A stretch of DNA of 64,000 nucleotides from Cladocopium goreaui (lineage: Eukaryota > Sar > Dinophyceae > Suessiales > Symbiodiniaceae), in NCBI GenBank assembly GCA_947184155.2, contig CAMXCT020002713.1, positions 336,001 to 400,000 on the forward strand. The letters are read 5' to 3'. The position numbers and the translations under genes are program-made. This document shows positions 1 to 11,370 of this stretch, piece by piece (position 1 is the stretch's first letter; every line of letters begins with the position of its first letter). The notes beneath the pieces are model-generated. The model saw only the letters and a program-made list of their open reading frames with translations. It was not told where the DNA came from and did not search any database.

Positions 1-196
1 ACAAGTTGAAGAAACCATTGGCAGAGCTTGCCCAACAGCCCATGACAGCACATGTCGCCCCAGCACCTCATGATTGCATTGTTGCTGCCAGCAAAACAAA
101 TTGAATAGTTCCAGTCCAACTATGTTTTCAAACGTAAGCATGACCTTTCAAGTCAGACATGACTAACAAGGCAAAGGAGGCACTCAAAGAAATCAC

Positions 197-2875
197 TCAG
201 TCCATGTCGCCCTCAGTGGCACCACCTCCAAAAGATTCAATCTCGGCTCGAGCTTCACCAATGGCATCAGCAGGTGGGGAATCAGAATCAGCACGCCCAA
301 CAGGCCCCGAAGCCACATCACCAGGACCTTCCCCACCACGAGGAGCATCATCAGCGACAGGAGCCATGCCCCCAGCGCCATCACCCACAGGAATCCTTAG
401 TTATAGTTGGTTGCAGCATGAGGAAAAGCAGGTTTCAAAACTTGCTCTCACTCACTCAAAAAATGTTTGTCCAAGTTTTAAAAAACATCATCCAAGACAC
501 TCAGGTTCGAGGGCGTGCGGCGGCACACATCGGTAAGGACAATCCATCTCCGTTTTGTTCGCACACTGTCTCCAATCCAGCACGCATGCACGGTGAAATG
601 CATGTGTGCACCACAAGGCCATGGTGTCATCCCCACGGCGCATGTGGTCCTGGCATATGCAGCAAGTTGGAAGATCTTCCTCATGATCAGCTTCCCCATC
701 CTGAGAACCATTCGCGGCAGTTGGAGCAACTGGAGCTGGTGCTGGTCGAACTTCCTCAGCAACAACACGAGCAGCCACTGACGTTGAAACTGGAGCCTGT
801 GGAGGGCGATTGACCTCAACCATCACACCGGAAAGGGCAGCGGCTGGTGGAAAAGCAGCCTTAGCTGATTACTGCTGCAGTTGCTTCGAAAACGTTGAAG
901 GGTACAATTGGCAGTATCATATATCTGTTCAATGTTAAATTAAAAGCACAGGAAAGAAGTATTGGCAAAATCACAAATCACTGCACTTGAAGGAACAGGG
1001 GCAACATCAGCTCCACCAGCTCTTGCTGGTGGTGGCACAGGGCGACCATGCTGGCGACCCAGCAACACAGCAATGTCCGGAGCTGCCACTTCATTGGCTG
1101 GAACTGGTGGGGCACGACGCTGCAACCAAGTGGCGCACCAGCCCAACTCAGCTGCCAAGGCAAAGAGAGCTTCATCTGTTGCCACAAGTGGAAGTTTCTG
1201 CAGGATCGCTTGGAAAGTCTGAGGACCAAGACCACTCACAATCCTCAATTTCCAAGAAACTGCCAATGAATGCAATGACTGTCCGTCTATTGTCAACAAT
1301 TAGTTACTTGTCAACCCCAATGTGCAAGTCAAGAAGCATCATTCATGTCATGGCGTGTGTCATTGTCAGTCATTTGTCACGTCATGCCAACATTTTATTG
1401 TGAAGTTAAGTAAGTTAGTGTGGCAAATCATATTATGTCAAACTTAATGAGTGTGTTGCTGTTGCTCATGTCATTGATGGCCAGCGTCGTCTTGTGGCGG
1501 CTCAGCATTTTCTCATTGAACTCCGAGTACCGGGCAACCCCTGGGCGGGCAGAGGTATGTGAAGAAATCATATTTCCAAAGACAAAACTTATTTATCATA
1601 CCAAGAGGAAATGTTAGTTAAAACCTTTCCCAACCAATCTATCAAATTTTGGGTTGGATTAAACACAAGACCCCAGAGGAAGTAACCAACTCATGAAGAT
1701 TAATGATCAGAGGATTCAGATTAGATTAACCCTCCGCACCACTTGAATCCCGGATAAAGAAGCATGGTCAACAAATGTTGAGCTGGGTCACTTAGGTCAC
1801 AGATTCGGACACTGGGTTTGATCCTTGTAAAGATCCAAAGCAGGCAAAGGAGGCCGTTTGTGGAGCACTCCGCTGTGTACCCACTCTCCAACCTTTTGTT
1901 CACGTACTCCATGCACTCGGACAACCTGTTTCGTGGCACCTGCCGGACGCAAGTGCATCCTCTGCCAATGAACTTGTCATCCAATGCAAAGCCCTGATCA
2001 TCGTAGAAAGCTGCAGTACCAGTAAGTGCTGGAGGTTGAGCAGGTGGATGGCGGTTCATGGAATTCTGTGGGGTGGCGACTGCATTAACATCTTCCAGAT
2101 CTGGCTGACCTCAGGGATTTGTCAATGTGATTCAATGAGTGATTGGTTTGATTATTTCCCAATAGGTGCACACAGGCTATTTTAGTTAGTTTAGGGGCAA
2201 AAAATTGTAATTAGCCATGGTTCCACACCCCCGTCCTGCTCCTTCATCAAGCTCTTCATCATATTCGTCCTCAGACAGATGCACCCCATTGGCAACCATG
2301 TGCTGTGGGCCTTGGTGAAGGTTCTGCGCAGCCATGCCCATGCCCATGCCCATGCCCATCTGGTTTTGAGCGACACCCATGCCCATCATCTGGTTTGGAG
2401 CGTTGCCCATCCCCATCATCTGGTGTGGAGTGTTACCCATGCCCATGCCCATCTGGTTTTGAGCGACACCCATGCCCATCATCTGGTTTGGAGCGTTGCC
2501 CATCCCCATCATCTGGTGTGGAGTGTTACCCATGCCCATCATCTGGTTTGGAGAGTTGCCCATGCCCATCATCTGGTTTTGAGCGACACCCATGCCCATC
2601 ATCTGGTTTGGAGCGTTGCCCATGCCCATCATCTGGTTTGGAGCCAGGCCCATGCCCATGATTTGCTGAGCATTGCCCATGCCCATCATCTGCTGAGAAC
2701 CACCCATGCCCATCGTGTGCTGCTGAGGCCCCATCATCGGCATGCCCATGCCCATGCCCATGCCCAGTCCAGGCTGAACCATTCCCACTGGTGCACCCAT
2801 GCCCATCATTTGGTTTGACTGCTGCTGCATGACACGAGCACGCTTTGTGCGACGAGTAGCTGCTGCGACAGACAT
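197..2875 (-). CDS. multi-exon RING-H2 finger protein, gene model
   Basis: This is a minus-strand gene assembled by eye from open exons. The 5' exon begins at the ATG at 2873-2875, and the last exon ends at a stop at 197. Two introns can be placed exactly. One spans 860-981 (GTGATTTG ... CTAAG, phase 0) and one spans 396-500 (GTGTCTTG ... AACTAAG, phase 2), and both keep the frame. The product would be a Met/Gly-rich repeat region, a short Cys-containing region, an Ala/Pro-rich region, a RING-H2 finger and an acidic Gly/Ala-rich tail. RING-H2 proteins usually act as E3 ubiquitin ligases, so that role is inferred from the family. The two upstream junctions are not resolved, so the 2186-2875 exon could belong to a separate gene. 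Confidence 0.55.
501..859 (-). CDS. RING-H2 zinc finger exon
   Basis: This exon starts at codon GCT (859) after a CTAAG acceptor and ends at 501 before a GTGTCTTG donor. It encodes a Pro/Ala-rich lead, an acidic stretch, then a complete cross-brace set: CCICQ, about 14 residues, CTHAFHRAC, a Trp two residues after the Cys-Val-Leu run, and CPYRC. The C-x-H-x2-H-x2-C centre is the RING-H2 arrangement that binds two zinc ions and recruits an E2 enzyme. The finger lies wholly inside this exon. Splicing to the 395-197 exon gives an acidic Gly-rich C-terminus ending in EGDMD. This is the clearest conserved domain in the left 16 kb. Confidence 0.75.
982..1255 (-). CDS. Ala/Pro-rich exon upstream of the RING exon
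   Basis: The minus-strand frame is open from 1299 and the exon probably starts at one of several AG acceptors near 1240-1260. It ends at 982 before a GTGATTTG donor, in phase with the RING exon. It encodes a helical leucine-rich stretch (FQAILQKLPLVATDEALFAL), a tryptophan pair, and a Pro/Ala linker. No known domain was recognised. The reading frame and the exact phase-0 junction to the next exon are the main support. Confidence 0.45.
1721..2110 (-). CDS. candidate internal exon with several cysteines
   Basis: The minus-strand frame is open from about 2110 down to a stop at 1721. It contains a natural-looking segment (DDKFIGRGCTCVRQVPRNRL, then ECMEYVNKRLESGYTAEC). A GAGGTCAG acceptor near 2110 fits the start. 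The 3' boundary is unclear because GT donors occur at several places between 1730 and 1860. It lies between the Met/Gly-repeat exon and the 982-1255 exon on the same strand, so it is assigned to the RING gene. No domain is recognised. Confidence 0.35.
   Translation of the reverse strand, partial: GQPDLEDVNAVATPQNSMNRHPPAQPPALTGTAAFYDDQGFALDDKFIGRGCTCVRQVPRNRLSECMEYVNKRLESGYTAECSTNGLLCLLWIFTRIKPSVRICDLSDPAQHLLTMLLYPGFKWCGGLI
2186..2875 (-). CDS. Met/Gly-repeat first exon
   Basis: The frame opens at an ATG (2873-2875) with a basic start (MSVAAATRRTKRAR). It continues into about 15 units of the type NQMMGMG with variable four-residue spacers such as NAP or VAQ. It then enters an acidic stretch (SEDEYDEELDE). 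At the DNA level the repeat is a minisatellite (about 2330-2820) built from a CATGCCCATCATCTGGTTTG-like unit. The acidic exit from the repeat and the ATG start argue for real coding rather than a chance open frame. Such low-complexity arms often sit at the N-terminus of RNA-binding or ubiquitin-pathway proteins, but function is unknown here. Confidence 0.5.
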   Translation of the reverse strand: MSVAAATRRTKRARVMQQQSNQMMGMGAPVGMVQPGLGMGMGMGMPMMGPQQHTMGMGGSQQMMGMGNAQQIMGMGLAPNQMMGMGNAPNQMMGMGVAQNQMMGMGNSPNQMMGMGNTPHQMMGMGNAPNQMMGMGVAQNQMGMGMGNTPHQMMGMGNAPNQMMGMGVAQNQMGMGMGMGMAAQNLHQGPQHMVANGVHLSEDEYDEELDEGAGRGCGTMANYNFLPLN

Positions 2876-3222
2876 TGCTCAGATAGACGACACAAGACAA
2901 CAGAGTGACACCCTGATTGATAGACAATTGACACCTGCGGTGACATAGATTTGTGCTCAAAGGTCCTACCCACGCCACACTTTTTCATCTTTTCCCACAT
3001 TTTCCCACTTTTTCACATTTTTCCCACACATTCAAGAGATTTGGAGCATCTCTGCCATTTTTGCCATAAATGATACATAATGATACTTAATGAGGTATAA
3101 AATGCACAAACATGATCCAACATGGAAAAAAATGAAAAAAAATGAAAAAAAATGCAGAAGGGACGCCATTGGTGTGCCAAAACCCTGCTGATGTAGTCGG
3201 TGGATTTCCCAAACCCTTCCGA

Positions 3223-3470
3223 TCTGTTCGGGGCCCCCACACAAACCCCTCCGATCTAATCGGCACCCCTACACAAACCCCGCCGATCTATTCGAGGTCC
3301 CACAAACCCCGCCGATCTATTCGAGTGTCTTACAAACCCCGCCGATCTATTCGAGTGTCACACAAACCCCGCCGATCTATTCGAGTGTCACACAAACCCC
3401 GCCGATCTATTCGAGTGTCACACAAACCCCGCCGATCTATCCGAGGGTTCATGAGAGAACCCCCCCACAA
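3223..3470. repeat. 30-bp minisatellite with GCCGATCTAT core
   Basis: About eight units of roughly 30 bp contain ACAAACCCCGCCGATCTAT followed by TCGAGTGTCA. The outer units are more diverged. The same GCCGATCTA core recurs at 16571-16600 next to a similar T-rich tract, so this is a dispersed family rather than a single-locus repeat. Confidence 0.85.
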
Positions 3471-3877
3471 ACCTATCTATTCAGGCGACCCCTGAAAAAC
3501 TTCCCCCAAGTAAGCGGAAGCCATTTGAACCCCCCTGAATCTGGAGCCCTGCAAGCCCATGGGGACCTGGACCACACAGTGAAGATCCTGGCTTCACGCA
3601 ATAGACCTGCAACAGATGCAGGGGCAAGATGACTGCAGGGGGATGGTTAAGTTGACATTGACAATGATACAGTCGTGTTTGGATTCTCACAGCTCCAACT
3701 CGCGAGCGATGTGGTTTTCAGCAGTGGCCCTCAGAATGGATGCCAGAATAAATGCAATCAACAATCGTTTGTGAACTAGGTGGGTGTAAACTTACCCTGT
3801 CAACATGTGACAACAATTGACAACAATTGACAACATGTGACGACGACTGATGACAACTGATGACAACTGATGACAAC

Positions 3878-4085
3878 TGACGACATGTGACTCAGTGACA
3901 TGATGCCAAAAGATACTGATCTTGAACTCACTGCTGAAAAGTGTGACGATGACAAACGACAACATGATGACAACTGACGACATGTGGTCAGTGACATGAT
4001 GCCAAAACTGAGACATTTATTGGAGCTATGTTTCTTGAACTCACTGCTGAAAAGTGTGACGATGACAAACGACAACATGACACAT
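3878..4085. repeat. tandem duplication of about 100 bp
   Basis: Two copies (about 3880-3967 and 3975-4080) share GACGACATGTG, CAGTGACATGATGCCAAAA and CTTGAACTCACTGCTGAAAA. The second copy has about 17 extra bases in the middle. Short TGACAACTGA-type repeats lie just upstream (3808-3880). Confidence 0.8.
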
Positions 4086-4187
4086 ATATTACTGATATGG
4101 CAATTTTTCCCCACCTGCCAGGTGAGGGTTGTTAGATTTTATCAGAGCTGTTCTCCTCCTCCGCCTCCTCACCCGCCGCCTCCTCCT

Positions 4188-4385
4188 CGCAGTCCAGATC
4201 CCAGTGGGCACAGCCGGACCTCCACCGCGAGCTCCAGATCCTAGTGGGCACTGCCGGACCTCAACCGCGAGTTGCAGATCGCAGTGGGCACTGCCGGACC
4301 TCAACCGCGACTTCCAGGTCGCAGTGGGCACTGCCGGACCACAACCGCGACTTCCAGATCGCAGTGGGCACTGCCGGACCTCAAC
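4188..4385. repeat. 42-bp minisatellite, five units
   Basis: About five units carry GTGGGCACTGCCGGACCTC and AACCGCGA, with single-base differences between units. The frame stays open on both strands because of the repeat. I see no independent sign of coding. Confidence 0.85.
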
Positions 4386-4605
4386 GGGAAGAATGTCAGA
4401 AAAGATGTCAGATAGAATGTCAGAAGATATGCCAGATAGAATGCCAGAAAGAATGTCAGAAAGAATGTCAGAAGATATGCCAGATAGAATGCCAAAAAAT
4501 GTCAGAGGATATGCCAGATAGAATGTCAGATAGAATGCCAGAAGATATGCCAGAGCATATGCCAGATAGAATGCCAGATAGAATGCCAGAAGATTTGCCA
4601 GTAAA
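4386..4605. repeat. short-period minisatellite (GAATGYCAGA units)
   Basis: Alternating 12-15 bp units of the type AGAATGTCAGA and AGATATGCCAGA run directly on from the 42-bp repeat. The predicted peptides are low-complexity Met/Ser/Glu strings, so I do not call a gene. Confidence 0.8.
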
Positions 4606-4619
4606 AAAATGTATAAATG

Positions 4620-5814
4620 TCATGGTGGGGATCATTCGAAGTGAAGCAATTTAACTAACAATCCCGAGTCCCGAGAGCAAACATTTTGGACTGACCCACC
4701 TGAAGCACCTGCCTGCTCTAAGACTTGGACTTGAAAGTCGCTGCACGGTCGTATTCCCTTTCACCTGAAATAGGCAGGCTTGGAAACTCCCTTCTCATGG
4801 GCTGATTGCAAGAAATAATTACATCTTGCTAGAAATGAATTTCAGAAAGCCGAGCATGCAAGGCACATCAGCTGGCAGCATTGCAGGTGCGTGAGTCACT
4901 GTCAATCACCTTGCTCAACAGCAGTCAGTGTCCACTGGTCAAGTGTCAAGTGTCAGCCAAGATCAGGGCCCCAGACCCAGTTCACCGTCACCCATCAAAA
5001 GCAATGACTCCTGAAAGATGCAAACAAAGCCACCCTCAAGTCAAATCACCACTGGACCACATCTGTCCATGCCACGTGTTTCTTCGACAGAATTATTAGG
5101 CGTTTTTATTGGGGTGGCAAACCTGAAATTTGACAATTGTCACACATTGAAATCACACTGGGTCAAAGCATTGAAAGTAAACCCTCACAACATCTCGCGA
5201 CTCACGACGACATTCAACTGTTACTTACATGTCACCTGAAGCCTATCGTGAGTGAGTCATGGTGCCATGTTTTGCCATGTGATCATCTCCACTTGTGTCC
5301 TTGTCTTGTATCGTCTCTCAACCTCAGTCAGAAAAAGGTGGACAGGTGGCTCATCCAATAACAGTGGACAGTCAGTCGTAAGCTTTTTGGCAGCAGGCCA
5401 GTGACATTTTAGATGATGCTAATCCCTGCATGACTGACAGCTAGTGTGGATTCAAGCAGCAAGTTGCCATTTTGTCAAATGGTCACTGCATTGAGTGAGG
5501 GGGTCTTGCAGATTCAGCCGCTCCGATTGGATTGGCTTAATTGATTATAGTGATGATCTGATTCGATCACGGCCAAAAGCCAATCAAATTAAATTGGGGC
5601 TAGAGCTGATCTGTGGCTCAGCATGGCATCGATCTCATCAAGTGGTTGTCAAATGAAAGTGATAGTGGAGATCAATCTGGATCTGAAACTGCTTGGTGGT
5701 CTTTGAATGTCTCATGCCGTCAAGCCTCTTCAGCTCAACCACTCTAGCCTAGTAGCTTTGAAAAATTTACCTTGTCTTAAGGTACCACGCTTACTCTAGG
5801 CCAAAAACACATGG
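4620..5814. other. intergenic, no gene seen
   Basis: The short open frames here show no recognisable protein and no consistent splice signals. A 16-base near-repeat (GGTACCACGCTT context) occurs at about 5780 and about 5822. The second copy covers the last codons of the gene to the right. Confidence 0.5.
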
Positions 5815-6105
5815 TCACCTTAGGTACCACGCTTTGCTCGGGCGGTACGTCCTGGTAGGTTTGATGATCTTGGCAATCGGCTTGGCCGCCTTCTTCTTGG
5901 GCGTTGCTTTGAAAGGCTTACGTCTGTGGGTCCATGGAATCAACCTGTCCCACTCCACATCCGATAATGCCCATGACTCTGACTCTGAGTCGGACGCATC
6001 AACTTTCACCACTTCCTTGACCTTGACATGGCTCTGAGGAGGTCGAGGTGTTGACCTGACGGGAGTGAAATGACTTCTGCATTCTGGGCTACTTACTACC
6101 ATCAT
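5815..6105 (-). CDS. terminal exon, acidic then basic tail
   Basis: The frame ends at a TGA at 5815. It encodes a Pro/Arg lead, an acidic Ser-rich patch (VDASDSESESWALSDVEWDR) and a strongly basic end (KPFKATPKKKAAKPIAKIIK). This acidic-then-basic design is typical of nuclear or chromatin-associated proteins, but no domain is recognised. The composition is unlike random translation of this AT-rich DNA. The acceptor is not fixed and probably lies between 6060 and 6105. Confidence 0.55.
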   Translation of the reverse strand: MMVVSSPECRSHFTPVRSTPRPPQSHVKVKEVVKVDASDSESESWALSDVEWDRLIPWTHRRKPFKATPKKKAAKPIAKIIKPTRTYRPSKAWYLR

Positions 6106-9100
6106 TTTCGATTCGAGTTGTCATTTTTGAATGGAGTCAAAAGAAACTTTAATAATAATATAACTTCGACATCCACTAGTGAAGTTAAAACCCTCCAACC
6201 ACTCCGATCCATCGGGTCGGCAGGTAAAGCCAAGCCAAACATGTTACATCAAGCAAAATGCACATTGACTGACACAATGATTGATGTCGAGACACACATG
6301 AATCATCTGAAGATTCAAGGAATGCGCGTTCTGACGCAACCACATGTCAAAAGTCGACATTATGCAGCGATGGAGTTGGTGATGCCAACCAGGACTAGTC
6401 ACACCTCAGGGCACTTGCTGTCAAATGGCCATGAGACAGCGAATGAGAACACAGTTTACCTTTTCATACAGAAAGTGAAAGACATCTTGGACTTCCAAAA
6501 TTCAATGGTCACTTTCACAGCTAAGCACTCCTTTGTGAGGATTGATCCTGCAATCCCTTTTTAAATTAAAAAAATAACTGCAGGGGTCAAGATTTGGGAG
6601 TAGCCGTTCAAGGGATTCTGTGGATCACTCAGAACCTTACATCACTGCTGTTTGATGCCACCCCCCACCTGCAAAAGCGCCGCACCAATAGTCAAACCGA
6701 AAGCTCTGAAGCGGCACGAAGAGTCAGTCACACCTTCACGACCAGGATCGATTTGCGCGAGCTTGTGCCACAATGGCTAGAAAGCACAGTCACACTCCAC
6801 ATGTTCACATCTCGTCATTGTTCTAAAATATCACTTAGTAAGATTCTCAGAGTCTTGACAGACAGATGACAACCATGAATGACAAATATTATTCTGTCAA
6901 TGTTTGATACACAAGCGTCTTCAAAGAACAGGACATTAACCGACCAATCAAATTTTTGACTTTGAATCATCGAATCAATAGCAGCTCTTGTGAGCCTGTG
7001 GTGCTTGCCCAGTTCATTCATGCAATGTTTATTGACAATGATCCAGTCAGTGACTCACACTGAACCTTGGACCCCCAAACAATATCGCCATTGGCTCGTC
7101 CCTGGCACTCAAAGAGCTTGTCAGTCTCTCAAATGGGACATAGCAGCTGGACACTTGTGCAGTTTGCTAGGTTGATTGAAGGTCACTTTGTGCAGATTGA
7201 ATGCTTGACTTGATTCAACTGATGGATGGCTGGTTGAACTGATTGATTACTCAGTTGATTGGTTGATTCAAACAAGTGAGGATACCACTCATGTGATTGA
7301 TTGATTGATTGATTGATGGATTGATTGATTGAGGACTGATGATCACTGAGATTGATTGATTAGTTGATTGACTGACTGACTGACTGACTGGCTGACTTAG
7401 ACTGACATTATCATGACTGCCACAGTGCTCTTGCAGCACCACGTCCCTAACCACTGAACCCACATGGCCTCGGATGCCCAGTTGGCAATCTGCAATGGGC
7501 AGTGCCTCAGTCTTGTCAAAGCTTTCATTTGTGTTTCAGGGCTGTGAGCACTGAGACAGTAGACGACTAGACAACAAGAGGTCACACATGACTCAGCAAG
7601 GCCTTCGAAAAGTTGCTGACAGTGAAACAATTCCGATGCCAACATTTAAACAACAGCCAGGATAAAAATACTCCATGATTGATTGACTTGCCAACCTACA
7701 CGCCAGAGGATTGCCAATGTCATTTGTCGGATTTTGTTTCCTTCAATGTTTCGAAATTCAAATGTGACTGAAAAAAACACGTTGCAAACACAACACCCTG
7801 GTTCCCTTGAAGGCCTGAGGCAAAGGCTGAAACCATGACTCGGAAATAAAGCCTTAGTCGGCGATTCCGTTGACTAACAGGACAATGGTCTCAAATGTGT
7901 CTCAAACATTGCTCAGGCAAGCCCCTGGTCTATTGACTGAAAGCAAAGCTCAGTAGTGAGGATATGCATGAAAAAGAAAAAGGTCCCGTACCAATGATGC
8001 ATTTTTTCTCGATTTCATTGGTCAATCTAGGTTCAGTGATGCTGTGCGAGGCTTCACACATCGCTCCCTTCAGAATGCCCAGTGGCACTTGGGAGACATT
8101 GTTGTCACTGTCAATCCAAACTCAAAACCAGTGCATTATTTGTAAGATAATTAATAAATGAGAGCAAGTTAGTGAAAGAGAAAGAAAGTAAGTAGGTCGG
8201 CAAACAGGGAAGTTTAGCAATTATTTTTCGCTTACTTACTCTTTGGCTTCACTGGTTGACTGACAACAGACTACAGCGGACATTGTCCCCTATCACAGCA
8301 TCACTAGGTCACAGGTCGCCGCAAAAGTTCAAGGTCGTTACCTTGGCTGCTGGTCAGATTGGCTGGGGATGGGTTTTGAAGTCTCAAGCTGTCAAGGCTG
8401 AAATCAATCAAGATCCTTTGTTTGAATCAAACAGACTGACACTTGGCAAATGGATCACCACTGGCACTGATAGTAGTTGATGCAGTGATCATGCTCTGTC
8501 AACAGTCAGTCAAGCAGTTACGTCGTAGTGAAACAATGCAGCAATGACTGTGGTGATGCTGTGGTGACCTGTGTTGGGATTGCAGAAACAAATGTCGATA
8601 CAGTAATAAGCCATAACTAGAACCCTTTAATAAACAATAATGAATATGCGTTCTCCCACTCAGGTTTGTCATCAGTCAGTTGTTTGTCTTTTCATGCCAT
8701 GCCCTGTCAATATTCATGATGAGACTCGCAGATCTTCGCGACTAGAAAGGAAGAAAGGCTGGATAAATGACAGCTCTCACAAATGTGAAAGCTGCTCAGT
8801 AAGAAGATGTTGACAATGGGCAGGATGAGTCAATGACTAATAGAGCAAGGAGCTGAATGAGAAAGTTTTAATCAATGACCACTGTGAAGTGAATGATGAA
8901 CATGCCAAAAGAAATGAATGAACCAAAACAACTGACAGACTGACTGGCTGACTGACTCATGACTGAATGAATGAAAAACTGAATGAACGAAATGAATTGG
9001 AATGAAATGAAATGAAATGACATGAAAATGAAATGAAATGAAAATGGAATGAAAATGAAATGAACTTATGAATGATTGAATGAATGAATGAATGACTGAA

Positions 9101-10832
9101 TGAATGAATGAATGAATGCATGCATCAATGATTGAATGAATGAAATGAATGAATGAATGAATGAATGAATGAAAGAAAGGAATGAAATAAAGGAATGAAT
9201 GAATGAATGAATGAATGAATGAAGGAAGGAAGGAAGGAATGAATGAATGAATGAATGAATGACATGAATGGATTGGTGGATGAAATGAAATGAAATGAAA
9301 TGAAATGAAATGAAATGAAATGAATGAAATGAATGAATGAAATGAATGAATGAATGAATGAATGAATGAATGAATGAATGAATGAATGAAATGAATGAAT
9401 GAATGAATGAATGAATGAATGAACGAATGAATGAATGAATGAATGAATGAAATGAATGAAATGAATGAATGAATGAATGAATGAATGAATGTGAATGAAT
9501 GAATGAATGAATGAATGAATGAATGAATGTGAATGAATGAATGAATGAAATGAATGAATGAATGAATGAATGAATGAATGAATGAATGAATGAATGAATG
9601 AATGAAATGAAATGAAATGAAATGAAATGAAATGAAATGAAATGAATGATGAATGAATGAATGAATGAATGAATGAATGAATGAATGAATGAATGAAATG
9701 AATGAATGAATGAATGAATGAATGAATGAAATGAATGAATGAATGAATGAATGAATGAATGAATGAAATGAATGAATGAATGAATGAAATGAATGAATGA
9801 ATGAATGAATGAATGGATTGGTGGATGAAATGAAATGAAATGAAAGGAAAGAAATGAATGAATGAATGAATGAACGAACGAATGAATAAATTGAATGAGT
9901 GAATGAATGAATGAAAGAAAGAATGAATATGAATGAACAAATGAATGAATGAATGAATGAAAGAATGAATGAATGAAGGTTCGAAAGAAGGAATGAATCA
10001 AGGCAAGGAATGCATGAATGAAAAGAAGGAAAGAAGGAACAATGAGTAAGGAAAGAAGAATGGTAGATATGTGGGGAGAAGGTTCGAGGAAAGAGCACCA
10101 CCATACCGGCAGAGAAAATGCAGACACAGACAGACCAATAAATAAAGCACAAAGACAATACATCAACTAATACTAAGCGCAGGCCAGGACTGAGTGAGTA
10201 GCACGAATAGGAACCCAAAGGCACTGGCACTGACTGACAGAGAACCCAAGTACAATGACCGCCCCCAAACTGCATTTTAAATAGGTGATTTGGGGGCCTT
10301 TTTTTGGGGGGAGACCATTGCCATGTGCAAAACTAGAATGGGGGTCTCAAAGAATCTTTATTGACATTCAAAACCCCAGAATCCAACAGCCAAATTACTT
10401 TTACTACCCAGCCAACCCGTTTTTCACAGTCAAGTCAAGCCACGGACACAATCCTCAAGCCACGCCGGGGTCAGCACACTGCGGTCATTGTTCAACAGGA
10501 TTTTGGTCCTTATCGCCAGTCAGTCATTGACTTCAGCATTACTGGTGCCAGCTTTGATAAGTTCAAGGTGGAAATAGCAGATTTTTTTTTTGACAGTAAC
10601 TTCGTTTGAGCAAATTGCACTTTGAATTGAATCAACCTGTGAGTCAGGCCAGTTCTCAATGGTCCAAGTCTGTCTGAGATGTCCAAGTCAAGCCAAGAGA
10701 CAGAAGTCTCACCTGTCTGCAGCGGCCTCTCAGCTGGAACCCCCCGAGTTGAAAAAAGAAGCATTGCGCACGCCTCGACATGCCGATGTCATTCAAGATC
10801 TCCGCCCTTAGGATGGCCGACAGTGTCTGCAT
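5815..10832 (-). CDS. multi-exon unknown gene, tentative model
   Basis: Candidate minus-strand exons share one direction. There is a possible start exon with ATG at 10832 (MQTLSAILRAEILND) and an exon near 10640-10764 (SWLDLDISDRLGPLRTGL). Others lie near 8290-8410, 7990-8150 (VSQVPLGILKGAM), 7440-7640 (QQLFEGLAESC) and 6870-7021. The terminal exon is 5815-6090. The (GAAT)n array at 8935-10060 would fall in an intron. Only the terminal exon is convincing, and the chain is inferred from strand, frame openness and spacing. Several of these segments also have open plus-strand frames. No function is assigned. Confidence 0.3.
7230..7395. repeat. (GATT)n and (GACT)n microsatellites
   Basis: Runs of TTGATTGATTGATTGA alternate with degenerate units, followed by GACTGACTGACTGACTG near 7370-7390. 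They lie inside the presumed intron space of the minus-strand gene. Confidence 0.9.
8935..10060. repeat. about 1.1 kb (GAAT)n / (GAAAT)n microsatellite
   Basis: A long imperfect array of GAAT tetramers is punctuated by blocks of GAAAT pentamers and rare GTGAAT or GGATTGGTGG interruptions. The GGATTGGTGGATGAAATGAAA segment occurs twice (about 9268 and about 9812), so part of the array was duplicated as a block. Long open frames on the minus strand (His-Ser-Phe-Ile strings) are produced by the repeat and are not called as genes. Confidence 0.95.
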
Positions 10833-10977
10833 GTCAAAACTTTTTGAATAGTCGTTGATGTTTTGATAAGCGTTGATTGCCGTTTGAAAGTTGAAGCCAA
10901 TGTCAATTGTCAGTTAATGTTGCCCGGCACTTACATTGTCAATTGTCCATCAAATTGAATGATTCCTCCAAAACTTG

Positions 10978-11370
10978 TCATGATGAATGCCTTCCATGGG
11001 ACATGACTTCGTCTCTGTTCTGGCTCACGGCAAAGTCATCAAACAGCGATTCTGCTTCCTCGTCGATGTACTCGAAATCATCATCATCATCCACCACTTC
11101 CACCACATTGTCACCTCGCCGACCTCGCCGCCATGGAGGAATGGCCCAGTCCGGTGGAGGGTGATCTGGCTCAGGAGGTTGATTGGGAGGTGGTAATGGT
11201 GGTTCAGTAGTCGGAGGTGATAGTGGTGGTGCAGTAGTCAGAGGTGGTGGTGGTGGTGGCAACGGTTGTGGTGGAGGGGAAGGTTCAGGTCGTCGTGGTT
11301 GCAAAGTGGAAGGCTGCTGTGGTCTAGCCTCAAAGAGCAGTTGACAACACCGGCGAAAATAAAACGGGCA
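10978..11370 (-). CDS. terminal exon, proline-rich then acidic
   Basis: This exon encodes a long Pro-rich segment (blocks such as PSPPPQPLPPPPPPL). A tryptophan/arginine turn (WAIPPWRRGRRG) follows, then an acidic motif (VVDDDDDFEYIDEEAESL) and a short tail before the stop. The jump from proline-rich to acidic with aromatic residues argues for genuine coding. Pro-rich arms of this kind commonly bind SH3, WW or profilin partners, but no partner can be named. Confidence 0.55.
   Translation of the reverse strand, partial: CPFYFRRCCQLLFEARPQQPSTLQPRRPEPSPPPQPLPPPPPPLTTAPPLSPPTTEPPLPPPNQPPEPDHPPPDWAIPPWRRGRRGDNVVEVVDDDDDFEYIDEEAESLFDDFAVSQNRDEVMSHGRHSS

Noticed and set aside
2279..2818. Plus-strand frame through the Met/Gly repeat (His-Ala-His-Ala type).
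   Set aside because: It is the complement of a coding repeat that reads sensibly, with ATG and an acidic end, on the minus strand.
8356..8370. Another TGGCTGGGG word near 8360.
   Set aside because: Its flanks do not pair, so it is not a member of the hairpin family.
8872..10275. Long minus-strand open frames of His-Ser-Phe-Ile repeats (up to 467 codons).
   Set aside because: They are the translation of the (GAAT)n array. The frame is open because GAAT lacks stops in those phases.
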